From Acetobacteraceae bacterium (GTDB lineage Bacteria; Pseudomonadota; Alphaproteobacteria; Acetobacterales; Acetobacteraceae): a stretch of DNA of 40,151 nt. The stretch spans positions 1 to 40,151 of the forward strand of contig JAIYDS010000225.1 of NCBI GenBank assembly GCA_027487385.1, written 5' to 3'. The notes under the pieces were generated by a model. The model was given only the letters and a program-made list of their open reading frames with translations, was not told where the DNA came from and did no database searches. The position numbers and the translations under genes were made by a program. Position 1 is the first letter of the stretch, and every line of letters starts with the position of its first letter. Of the stretch, positions 33,311-40,151 are shown in pieces.

Positions 33311-34273
33311 ATGAGCAGGATCACCCGCCGCGCCGCCCTCGGCGCTTCCCTCGCCCTGCCCTCGCTGGCGCGCGCGCAGGATGTCTGGCCCTCGCGCACG
33401 GTGCGCATCATCGTCCCCTACGCCGCCGGCGGCGGGACGGATGTGACGACGCGCGCCATCGCCGAGCAGCTGACCGCCCGCTTCGGCCGCAGCTTCGTGG
33501 TGGAGAACCGGCCCGGCGCCAATGGCATTGTCGGCACCGAGGCCGTGGCCCGCAGCGCGCCCGATGGCTACACGCTGGGGGCCCAGACCAGCACGCACAT
33601 CATGGCGCGGCAGCTCGGTCCCCTGCCCTATGATCCGGTGACGGATTTCACCCTGCTCTCCATCACCGCGCGCTATCCGATGGTGATGATGGCCAGCATG
33701 CGGGCCCCCTTCCAGGACATTGCCGGGCTGATCCGGGCGGCGCGCGCCCAGCCGGGCGGCGTCGCGCAGGGCACCTCCGATGCGCAATCCTCCTTCTCGG
33801 CGCGGCAATTCGCGCTGCGCGCGGGCATCGAGCTGAACGAAGTGCCCTATCGCGGCAGCGGGGCCTATCTGGCCGATCTCACGGCCGGGCACCTCCCGGT
33901 CGCCTGGGGCAGCCCGGCGACGGCGGCGGCCCTTGTCGCCTCCGGCCAGGTGCGGGTCATCGGCGTGACCTCGCCGCAGCGCTCGCCCTATCTGCCCGAC
34001 GTCCCCACCCTGGCCGAGGCCGGCGTGCCGGGCACCGAGTTCGTGGGATGGTTCGCGCTGCTCGCGCCCGCGCGCCTGCCCACGGCCATCGCCACGCAGC
34101 TGAACACCGCGATCAACGAGATCATCGCGACGCCCGCCATGCGCGCGCGCTATGCCACGCTCGGTAATGAGGCGGCGCCGATGGATCTGGAGCAACTCGC
34201 GGCCCTGATGCGCGCCGATGACGCGAAATGGGAACAGGCGACGCGCGATGGCCTGATCCGGCGCGCCCCATGA
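33311..34273 (+). CDS. Bug/TctC-type tripartite tricarboxylate receptor, copy 5
   Basis: A 320-residue Bug receptor. The signal peptide is MSRITRRAALGASLALPSLARAQ. The body has RTVRIIVPYAAGGGTDVTTR, VVENRPGANGIVGTEAVARS, APDGYTLGAQTSTHIMARQL, NEVPYRGSGAYLADLTAGHL and VPTLAEAGVPGTEFVGWF. GGAGAG is suitably placed before ATG 33311. It lies between the monooxygenase and AtuA-family genes and overlaps the latter (ATGA), so it should recruit the compound they degrade. Confidence 0.94.
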   Translation: MSRITRRAALGASLALPSLARAQDVWPSRTVRIIVPYAAGGGTDVTTRAIAEQLTARFGRSFVVENRPGANGIVGTEAVARSAPDGYTLGAQTSTHIMARQLGPLPYDPVTDFTLLSITARYPMVMMASMRAPFQDIAGLIRAARAQPGGVAQGTSDAQSSFSARQFALRAGIELNEVPYRGSGAYLADLTAGHLPVAWGSPATAAALVASGQVRVIGVTSPQRSPYLPDVPTLAEAGVPGTEFVGWFALLAPARLPTAIATQLNTAINEIIATPAMRARYATLGNEAAPMDLEQLAALMRADDAKWEQATRDGLIRRAP

Positions 34274-35631
34274 CCGAAATCCGCATGCTCTCGACCAGCG
34301 GCATCCTCGGCTATGGCTATGCCGAGGAATCGCTGAAGATCGGCATGGCGCGGGAGCCGCACGCCATCGGCGCCGATGGCGGCAGCACCGACCCCGGCCC
34401 GCATTACCTGGGTGCGGGCACCTCCTTCACCTCGCGGCTTTCGGTGAAGCGGGATCTGAAGCTGATGCTGCTGGCCGCCATGGCCGCGAAAATCCCCTGC
34501 ATCATCGGCACCGCCGGCGGCGCCGGCGGTGAGCCGCATTTGCAGGACACGGCGGCCCTGGTGCGCGAGATCGCGCGCGAGGAAAAGCTCTCCTTCCGCA
34601 TGGCGCTGATCCATGCGGAGCCCGACCGCGCCATGCTGCGTGAGGCCGTGACGGCGGGCCGCGTGAAGGCGCTGGCGAAGCTGCCGCCGCTCGATGCCGC
34701 GACCATTGATCGCGCCGAGCGCATCGTCGCCATGATGGGCCCTGAGCCCATCGCCCGCGCGCTGGATGGCGGCGCGCAGGTCATCCTCTGCGGCCGCAGC
34801 AGCGACCCCGCGCAATGGGCCGCCGTGGCCCTGCGCCACGGCATCCCCCCTGCGGTCGCCTGGTATGCGGGAAAAATGCTGGAATGCGGCGCCGAGCCCG
34901 CCGTGCCGAAGGAGCCCGATTGCCTGCTGGTGACGCTGCGCGACGACCACCTGGTCTGCGAGCCGCCCAATCCGATCCGCCGCTGCACGCCGCTCTCCGT
35001 CGCCAATTTCGCGCTGCACGAGAATGCGAGCCCGATCCACCACACCGAGCCGGGCGGCATGCTCGACACCTCCGAGGTCTCCTTCGACCCGGTGAGCGAC
35101 CGGGCCGTGAAGGTCAGCGGCATGCGCTGGGTGCCGGCCGCGCAATACACGGTGAAACTGGAGGGGGTGGAGCGCGATGGCTACCGCGCCATCACCATCT
35201 GCGGCACGCGCGACCCGGTGCTGATCGGCCAGATTGACGACTACCTGGCGGTCCACCGCGCCAAGGTTTCGGCCAAGGCGGCGGCCTTCGGCGTGCCGCC
35301 CTCTTCCTATCGCATGGCCGTGCGCGTCTACGGCAAGGATGGCGTGATGGCGGCTTGGGAGCCCACGCCCGCCGTCACAGGCCACGAGCTCGGCTTCATC
35401 ATCGAGGTGGTGGGCGAGACGCAGGATGTGGCGGATGCCGTGCTGGCCATGGCCCGCACCTCGCTGCTGCACGCCGATTTCCCGGGGCGGCTCTGCAAGG
35501 AGGGCAACATGGCCTTTCCCTTCTCGCCTTCCGACATCGCGCTCGGCCCGCTCTACCGCTTCAGCGTCTTCCACACGCTGGCGCTGGAGGACCCCTGCGC
35601 GATCTTCCCCATCGAATATGAAAGCGTCTGA
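34270..35631 (+). CDS. AtuA-family (DUF1446) acyclic terpene utilisation-like protein
   Basis: A 453-residue protein of the AtuA family, named for a gene of citronellol/geraniol degradation in Pseudomonas, whose reaction is not established. Conserved stretches seen are MLSTSGILGYGYAEESLKIG, IGADGGSTDPGPHYLGAG, IPCIIGTAGGAGGEPHLQD, DGGAQVILCGRSSDPAQWAA and LCKEGNMAFPFSPSDI. The Gly/Ser/Asp-rich segments suggest a ligand or metal site. ATG overlaps the Bug gene (ATGA), and it is followed after two bases by DUF4387, its usual partner. No signal peptide, so cytoplasmic. Confidence 0.88.
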   Translation: MTEIRMLSTSGILGYGYAEESLKIGMAREPHAIGADGGSTDPGPHYLGAGTSFTSRLSVKRDLKLMLLAAMAAKIPCIIGTAGGAGGEPHLQDTAALVREIAREEKLSFRMALIHAEPDRAMLREAVTAGRVKALAKLPPLDAATIDRAERIVAMMGPEPIARALDGGAQVILCGRSSDPAQWAAVALRHGIPPAVAWYAGKMLECGAEPAVPKEPDCLLVTLRDDHLVCEPPNPIRRCTPLSVANFALHENASPIHHTEPGGMLDTSEVSFDPVSDRAVKVSGMRWVPAAQYTVKLEGVERDGYRAITICGTRDPVLIGQIDDYLAVHRAKVSAKAAAFGVPPSSYRMAVRVYGKDGVMAAWEPTPAVTGHELGFIIEVVGETQDVADAVLAMARTSLLHADFPGRLCKEGNMAFPFSPSDIALGPLYRFSVFHTLALEDPCAIFPIEYESV

Positions 35632-35633
35632 GC

Positions 35634-35957
35634 ATGGCCCGCATCCGAGACATCGCGCAGGTCTGCAAGAGCAAGAATGCCGGGCCCTTCATCGTCACCA
35701 TTGACGTGCTCTTCGAGGACCACGCCCTCTATCGCCGCGTGAAGGCGACGGGCGTGCTGAATGCGGCGCTCTTCGCGAAGCTCTACGGCGTGGCGGAGGA
35801 GGATGTGCTCTTCACCCCCTATGACGCCGCCGCCGCCTTCAAGGCGAGCCTGCCGCGGCTGGTGCCGGCGGGCGGGTTTGGGGATACGGATGTCTATGGG
35901 GCGCAGCAGCATGCGCCGCTGCTGGATGTGGAAATTCCGCTGAACGAGGCGGGGTAG
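35634..35957 (+). CDS. DUF4387 protein, partner of the AtuA-family protein
   Basis: A 107-residue protein beginning MARIRDIAQVCKSKNAGPFI and containing TIDVLFEDHALYRRVKATGV and LYGVAEEDVLFTPYDAAAAF, a pattern characteristic of DUF4387. It occurs as a small gene beside AtuA-family genes and is presumed to form a complex with that product. No catalytic motif or signal peptide can be named. Translation is likely coupled to the AtuA-family gene two bases upstream. It ends the operon and is followed within ten bases by a long inverted repeat. Confidence 0.85.
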   Translation: MARIRDIAQVCKSKNAGPFIVTIDVLFEDHALYRRVKATGVLNAALFAKLYGVAEEDVLFTPYDAAAAFKASLPRLVPAGGFGDTDVYGAQQHAPLLDVEIPLNEAG

Positions 35958-35963
35958 GGAAAA

Positions 35964-36084
35964 GGGCCTCCGGCGGCTGGGGCCGAAAGGCCCCAGCACT
36001 TGGGTCACGGAAGGTCTTGGAAGCTCGGCACCAAGGATCGGGGTCTGGGGCCTTTCGGCCCCAGCCGCCGGAGGCCTGTTTTTT
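35964..36084. terminator. Bidirectional terminator-like inverted repeat with 32-base perfect arms
   Basis: Arms 35965-35996 and 36045-36076 are exact reverse complements over 32 bases, extended by a G-T pair. AAA lies before the left arm and T6 after the right (36079-36084). Each arm contains the 19-base core and a hairpin GGGGCC-GAAA-GGCCCC or its complement. It separates two convergent genes, so it may stop transcription from both sides. It belongs to the same repeat family as 22779-22818 and 31721-31846. Confidence 0.82.
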
Positions 36085-37127
36085 CAGCTGTTCGGCCCGC
36101 GCCCCAGCCCGATCGGCTGCCAGCGCTGCAGCTTGGTGTTCTGCAGCACCGCCGGGTTCACGCAGCTCATCGGCCACTTGCCCTGCAGCACCAGCGCCAG
36201 CTCGCTGCCCACGCGGCGCTTGCGCGCCTCATCGAAGCGCGCCGAGGCCGAGGCGGTGTGCGCGGAGAGGATCACATTGTCCATGCTCAGCAGCGGGTTG
36301 TTGTGGCTGGGCGGCTCCACCTCGAGCACATCCAGGCCGGCATAGGCGATCCAGCCCTCGCTCAGCGCCTTGATCAGCGCGGCCTCGTCCACCGTGGGGC
36401 CGCGGCCGACATTGAGGAAGATCGCGCTCTTCTTCATCAGGCGGAAATGCTTCTCCTGGAGCATCTTCGTGCATTCCGGCCGGGCCGGGGCATGCATGGA
36501 GACGAAGTCGGACTGGCTCATCACCTCATTCATGGTGGCGGGCAGCACGCCATGCTCGCTCATCAATGTCTCGTCGAGGAAGGGGTCATAGGCGATCATG
36601 CGCAGGCCGAAGGGGGCGGCGCGCTTGGCCACCGCGCGCGCCACGCGGCCGAAGCTGATGAAGCCCAGCGTCTGGCCCATCAGGCGCGGGATCTGCAGGA
36701 GGGCGGGGCGGCCTTCCTTCCAGCGATGCTCGCGCACCATCCGGTCCTGTTCGATGGTGCGGCGGAAGGTGGAGAGCAGCAGCATCATGCAGTGATCCGC
36801 CACCTCCTCGATGAAGGTATCGGGCACATTCGTCACGGGAATGCCGGCCGCCGTCGCCGCCTTCACATCCACGCTGTCCACGCCGACGGAACCGAGGCTG
36901 ATCACCTTGCAGTTCTTGAGGCCCGCGATGATCTCGGCGGTAATGGGGATGCCCTTGGCATAGAGCGCGTCGGCCGTGGCGGCGGCGGCGAGGAAGCCGG
37001 CGGTGTCGGTGGGCGCCTCCACGATCTCGGCGTCGAGGCCATTGAGCGCCTCCATTTCCAGCTCATAGCCGCCGCCGGCCACGGTGAAACTGGCGCCCGC
37101 GGGCGTCACGATGCGGAACTTCGCCAT
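36084..37127 (-). CDS. D-2-hydroxyacid dehydrogenase family protein
   Basis: A 347-residue NAD(P)-dependent 2-hydroxyacid dehydrogenase, interconverting a 2-oxoacid and a D-2-hydroxyacid. Catalytic residues fit the family: Arg242 in NVGRGPTVDE, Glu271 in LDVLEVEPP, His290 in SAHTASAS. The substrate loop is SLGSVGVDSVDVKAA (78-92). The nucleotide-binding glycine motif is altered: SFGRVA (158-163) replaces GxGxxG, with Ser and Ala for the first and third glycines. GGGAGG is 9 bases before ATG 37127. Formate, phosphoglycerate and glyoxylate/hydroxypyruvate activities cannot be distinguished. It is divergent from the SDR gene. Confidence 0.9.
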   Translation of the reverse strand: MAKFRIVTPAGASFTVAGGGYELEMEALNGLDAEIVEAPTDTAGFLAAAATADALYAKGIPITAEIIAGLKNCKVISLGSVGVDSVDVKAATAAGIPVTNVPDTFIEEVADHCMMLLLSTFRRTIEQDRMVREHRWKEGRPALLQIPRLMGQTLGFISFGRVARAVAKRAAPFGLRMIAYDPFLDETLMSEHGVLPATMNEVMSQSDFVSMHAPARPECTKMLQEKHFRLMKKSAIFLNVGRGPTVDEAALIKALSEGWIAYAGLDVLEVEPPSHNNPLLSMDNVILSAHTASASARFDEARKRRVGSELALVLQGKWPMSCVNPAVLQNTKLQRWQPIGLGRGPNS

Positions 37128-37145
37128 TGGCGTTTGCCTCCCTGA

Positions 37146-37188
37146 TTGCGATCGCAAGCCAAGCATGGGCCTTGCCGCGCGGCAAGGC
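37146..37188. promoter_or_regulatory. Two perfect palindromes between the hydroxyacid dehydrogenase and SDR genes
   Basis: TTGCGATCGCAA (37146-37157) and GCCTTGCCGCGCGGCAAGGC (37169-37188) are both perfect palindromes, centred 27 bases apart in a 124-base divergent promoter region. They look like protein-binding operators, the first lying 19 bases before the minus-strand ATG. No regulator in the window can be assigned with confidence; the TetR gene at 38005 is the nearest. Confidence 0.55.
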
Positions 37189-37251
37189 GGCGGGCTTGCC
37201 AGCCTGCCCTCTTCCGGCAGACTGGGCCCAACCAGAGAGGGAGATGGTCCA

Positions 37252-38001
37252 ATGGCGAAAGTGGCATGGGTAACGGGCGCGGGCAGCGGCATTGGCGAGG
37301 CGGCGGCCGTGGCCCTGGCCGAGATGGGGATGGTGGTCGTCCTCACCGGCCGCACCAAGGCGAAGCTGGACACCGTCGCGGCGCGCATCAAGGCCATGGG
37401 CGGCACCGCGCATGTGAAGCCGGCCGATATGGGCAAGGCGGCCGCCGTGCAGAAAGTGGCCGATTTCATTCAGGCCAAGCTCGGCCGGCTCGACGTCATG
37501 GTGAACAATGCGGGGTTGAACATCACCGAACGCCGCTGGAGCAACCTCAAGCCCGAAGGCGTGAAGGAACTGGTGGAGGGCAACCTGACCTCCGCCTTCC
37601 ATGGCGTGCTGGCGGCCCTGCCCATCATGCGCGCGCAGAAGGATGGGCTCTTCATCCACACCGCCTCCATGGCCGGGCGCTTCGTCAGCCCGCTGAGCGG
37701 CGCGGGCTACACCGCCAGCAAGCATGGCGTGGTGGCGATGAGCCATTCGCTGAACATGGAGGAATGCGGCAACGGCATCCGCAGCACGGTGATGTGCCCG
37801 GGCGAGGTGCGCACGCCCATCCTCGACAAGCGCCCGAACAAGCTCTCCGAGAAGGAGCTGGCGGAAATGGTTCAGCCCGAGGATTGCGGCGCGCTGGTGA
37901 AGTTCCTGGCCAGCCAGCCGCCGCATGTCTGCATCAATGAGGTGCTGATCACGCCGACGCGCAACCGCAGCTACCTGGCGCAGATGGAGCGGAAGCTCTG
38001 A
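37252..38001 (+). CDS. Short-chain dehydrogenase/reductase
   Basis: A 249-residue classical SDR. The nucleotide motif is TGAGSGIG (8-15), the structural NNAG is at 85-88, and the catalytic Ser139, Tyr153 and Lys157 are in HTASMAGRF and GAGYTASKHG. TGR after the second strand (32-34) suggests NADP preference. It oxidises or reduces a hydroxyl/carbonyl substrate that cannot be identified. GGGAG lies 8 bases before ATG 37252. It is divergent from the 2-hydroxyacid dehydrogenase and ends 3 bases from the convergent TetR stop. Confidence 0.93.
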   Translation: MAKVAWVTGAGSGIGEAAAVALAEMGMVVVLTGRTKAKLDTVAARIKAMGGTAHVKPADMGKAAAVQKVADFIQAKLGRLDVMVNNAGLNITERRWSNLKPEGVKELVEGNLTSAFHGVLAALPIMRAQKDGLFIHTASMAGRFVSPLSGAGYTASKHGVVAMSHSLNMEECGNGIRSTVMCPGEVRTPILDKRPNKLSEKELAEMVQPEDCGALVKFLASQPPHVCINEVLITPTRNRSYLAQMERKL

Positions 38002-38004
38002 GGC

Positions 38005-38646
38005 TCAGGCCCGGGCCGCCACGGCACCGTCCAGAAAGAGATTGACCGCCTCCGCGGCGAGCGCGGCGATCTCCTCGGCCGAGGGCGTGCGGCGCACGCC
38101 CAGCAGCAGCCGGATCTGCGCCGAGCCTAGGACCATGCCGTAGAGCATGCGGGCGGCCACTTCCGGCCGGGGCAGTTGCAGACGCCCGGCCATGGCCTCG
38201 GCCCGCAGGCGCCGCTCCAGGGCGCTGGAGCCGCGGCTGGTCAGCACGCGATGGGTGGCCTCGGCCAGGACCGGCGAGCCGTGCCGCTCGCCAATCACCA
38301 GGCGGTAGATGGCGATCTGCCGCTCGGCCAGGATATGGCTGGCGGCGGCGATGAGCAGCCCGGTGAGCGCGCGGCGCAGATCGGGCTCGCGCTCCAGATC
38401 CGTGTCCAGCGCCACGGGGGCAAGGGTGGCTGCGATCGTCGCCTCGAAGAGCGCGGCCTTGGAGGGGAAGATCTGATAGAGCGTGCGCTTGGACATGCTG
38501 GCCGCGCGGGCCACGTCATCCATGCTGGCCTGGGCGTAGCCGTCGCGCAGGAAGATGCCGGAAGCGGCCTCGCACAGCCGCTGCCGCCTTTCGCCATCGG
38601 GCATGGCGCCGCGCCGCAAGGGCGCGGGGGGAAGGGAATCCGGCAT
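38005..38646 (-). CDS. TetR/AcrR-family transcriptional regulator
   Basis: A 213-residue TetR repressor. The N-terminal helix-turn-helix spans about 17-65 (RRQRLCEAASGIFLRDGYAQ, SMDDVARAASMSKRTLYQIF, PSKAALFEATI). The C-terminal helical ligand domain is of the AefR-like type. ATG 38646 is chosen, with AGGTGG 8 bases upstream; GTG 38658, right after the pump gene's TAG, is possible. It lies directly downstream of the RND permease on the same strand, so it is probably co-transcribed and represses the efflux operon in response to a pumped compound. Confidence 0.91.
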   Translation of the reverse strand: MPDSLPPAPLRRGAMPDGERRQRLCEAASGIFLRDGYAQASMDDVARAASMSKRTLYQIFPSKAALFEATIAATLAPVALDTDLEREPDLRRALTGLLIAAASHILAERQIAIYRLVIGERHGSPVLAEATHRVLTSRGSSALERRLRAEAMAGRLQLPRPEVAARMLYGMVLGSAQIRLLLGVRRTPSAEEIAALAAEAVNLFLDGAVAARA

Positions 38647-38658
38647 CGCTGCGCCCAC

Positions 38659-40151
38659 CTATTCGGCGGGCGCCGTGGAACGCGCCTCCGCCGGGGCGGG
38701 CGCCGCCTCGCCCACGCGCCGCGCGCGGAAGAGGCGCAGCACCAGCACGAAGAAGAGCGGCACGAAGATCACCGCGAGCACCGTGCCCGCGACCACGCCG
38801 CCGATCACGCCGACGCCGATGGCATTCTGCGCGCCCGAGCCCGCGCCGGTGGCGATGGCCAAGGGCACGACGCCGAGCGTGAAGGCGAGTGAGGTCATGA
38901 TGATCGGCCGCAACCGCTGCCGCGCCGCCTCCTGCGCGGCTTCGACGAGGGAAAGGCCGCGATCAAACCCCTCTCGCGCGAATTCCACGATCAGGATGGC
39001 GTTCTTGGCGGTCAGGCCGATGGTCGCCAGCAGGCCCACCTGGAAGTACACGTCGTTCGACATGCCCTTCATCAGCGAGGCGACCACGGCCCCCAGCACG
39101 CCCAGCGGCACGACCAGCATCACGGCGGTCGGGATGGACCAGCTTTCGTAGAGCGCCGCGAGGCAGAGGAAGACCACGATCAGCGAGAGCGCGTAGAGCG
39201 CCGGCGCCTGGCCTGAGGATTGCCGCTCCTGGAAGGAGATGCCGCTCCATTCATGCGCGAAGCCGGGCGGGAGCTGCTGCATCAGCCGCTCCATCTCCGC
39301 CATGGCCTGGCCCGTGGTGAAGCCCGGCGCAGGCCCGCCCTGGATCTCCCGCGAGGGGATGCCGTTGAAGCGCTCGAGCCGCGGCGAGCCGAATTGCCAT
39401 TCCGCCCGGCCGAAGGCGGAGAAGGGCACCATCTGCCCCTGCGCGTTGCGGACATACCATTTGTCGAGGTCGGAAGGCACCATCCGCGCCTCGGGCTGGC
39501 CCTGCATGAAGACGCGCTTGATGCGCCCGCGATCCATGAAGTCATTGACGTAGGTGGCGCCCCAGGCGGTGGAGAGCGTCTGGTTGATCTCGGAGATGGT
39601 GAGGCCCAGCGCGCTCGCCCTCTCCCAGTCAATGATGAGGCGGAACTGCGCCTCGTCATTCAACCCGTTGGCGCGCACGCGGGCGAGGATGGGGCTGGCC
39701 TGGGCCAGGCGCAGCAGCTGGTCCCGCGCCGCCATCAGCTCGCGATGGCCCTGCGCGCCACGATCCAGCAGCTGGAAGGAGAAGCCGGTGGCATTGCCCA
39801 GTTCGCGGATGGCGGGCGGCGAGGAGGCGTTGATCAGCGCATCCTGATAGGTGCCGAAGCGCCGGTTGATGCGCTCCGTCAGCGCCCCCACCGAATTCTC
39901 GCGGCCCGGCCGCAGATCCCAGTCCTTCAGGGTGATGAAGCCGAGGCCAGAGGCCTGCCCACGCCCGCCGAAGCTGAAGCCGTTGATGGCGAAGAGGCTG
40001 TCCACCACGCCGGCCTCCTCCTCGCGCAGGTAGCGGCCGACATCATCCAGCGCGCGCTGCGTGCGGTCGGCCGTGGCGCCGGGGGGGGAGGTGACCTGGA
40101 CGAAGGCGATGCCCTGGTCCTCATTCGGCAGGAAGCCGCCGGGCAGGCGCA
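38659..40151 (-). CDS. AcrB/MexB-type RND efflux permease, 3' part
   Basis: About 496 codons of the C-terminal half of a hydrophobe/amphiphile-efflux RND transporter; the start lies beyond the right edge. It opens with LPGGFLPNEDQGIAFVQV, matching AcrB near residue 590, and continues through NGFSFGGRGQASGLGFITLK, WGATYVNDFMDRGRIKRVF, LYALSLIVVFLCLAALYESW, NDVYFQVGLLATIGLTAKNA and RLRPIIMTSLAFTLGVVPLA. The inner-membrane proton antiporter would work with a periplasmic adaptor and outer-membrane channel encoded outside the window. A run of eight G on the plus strand (40081-40088) lies in frame. Confidence 0.95.
   Translation of the reverse strand, partial: RLPGGFLPNEDQGIAFVQVTSPPGATADRTQRALDDVGRYLREEEAGVVDSLFAINGFSFGGRGQASGLGFITLKDWDLRPGRENSVGALTERINRRFGTYQDALINASSPPAIRELGNATGFSFQLLDRGAQGHRELMAARDQLLRLAQASPILARVRANGLNDEAQFRLIIDWERASALGLTISEINQTLSTAWGATYVNDFMDRGRIKRVFMQGQPEARMVPSDLDKWYVRNAQGQMVPFSAFGRAEWQFGSPRLERFNGIPSREIQGGPAPGFTTGQAMAEMERLMQQLPPGFAHEWSGISFQERQSSGQAPALYALSLIVVFLCLAALYESWSIPTAVMLVVPLGVLGAVVASLMKGMSNDVYFQVGLLATIGLTAKNAILIVEFAREGFDRGLSLVEAAQEAARQRLRPIIMTSLAFTLGVVPLAIATGAGSGAQNAIGVGVIGGVVAGTVLAVIFVPLFFVLVLRLFRARRVGEAAPAPAEARSTAPAE

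Noticed and set aside
31546..33411. A 621-codon minus-strand open frame opposite the flavin monooxygenase
   Set aside because: It runs through the 41-base inverted repeat and antisense to a conserved enzyme, with no recognisable domain.

Overview
The window is GC-rich (roughly 70%) bacterial DNA. Gene density is very high, and most neighbouring genes overlap stop-to-start by 1 or 4 bases. Five orphan Bug/TctC-type periplasmic solute receptors, repeated acyl-CoA dehydrogenases, CaiB/CitE/MaoC enzymes and an AtuA/DUF4387 pair together point to an alphaproteobacterium of the Acetobacteraceae, Roseomonas-like. That placement is inferred from gene content only. No rRNA, tRNA, CRISPR array, insertion sequence or phage gene was seen.

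Layout. (1) 1-3110, minus strand: a CoA-ester operon with two acyl-CoA dehydrogenase-family subunits, a crotonase and a truncated SMP-30/gluconolactonase-like gene. (2) 3178-10120, plus strand: a complete haem-uptake operon, hemP, TonB-dependent receptor, TonB-like protein, hmuS, hmuT, hmuU, hmuV. A Fur-box-like palindrome fills the spacer of its promoter. (3) 10191-13978: an orphan molybdenum hydroxylase large subunit, then a cluster of four perfect hairpins, then a stomatin/NfeD pair. (4) 14037-22773: one eight-gene plus-strand operon with two acyl-CoA ligases, two Bug receptors, an acyl-CoA dehydrogenase, a thiolase-fold protein lacking thiolase catalytic residues, a DUF35 partner and a double-hotdog MaoC hydratase. 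These would form an activate, dehydrogenate, hydrate, retro-aldol module.

(5) 22843-30624: a divergent locus. The minus arm is Bug, IclR, MaoC, CitE-like lyase, Bug; the plus arm is acyl-CoA dehydrogenase, acetyl-CoA hydrolase/transferase, CaiB-type CoA-transferase. The enzyme set resembles itaconate/C5-dicarboxylate degradation (RipABC or Ict-Ich-Ccl). A palindrome between the arms is a likely IclR operator. (6) 30566-35957: a LacI regulator divergent from a flavin monooxygenase, Bug, AtuA-family, DUF4387 operon. (7) 36084-40151: a 2-hydroxyacid dehydrogenase divergent from an SDR, then a TetR regulator and the 3' part of an AcrB-type RND pump.

The most unusual non-coding feature is a family of five half-units with a 19-base core, GCCTCCGGCGGCTGGGGCC. 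One is single and acts as a terminator-like hairpin. Four are arranged as two long perfect inverted repeats with arms of 41 and 32 bp. Several half-units carry a GNRA tetraloop hairpin.
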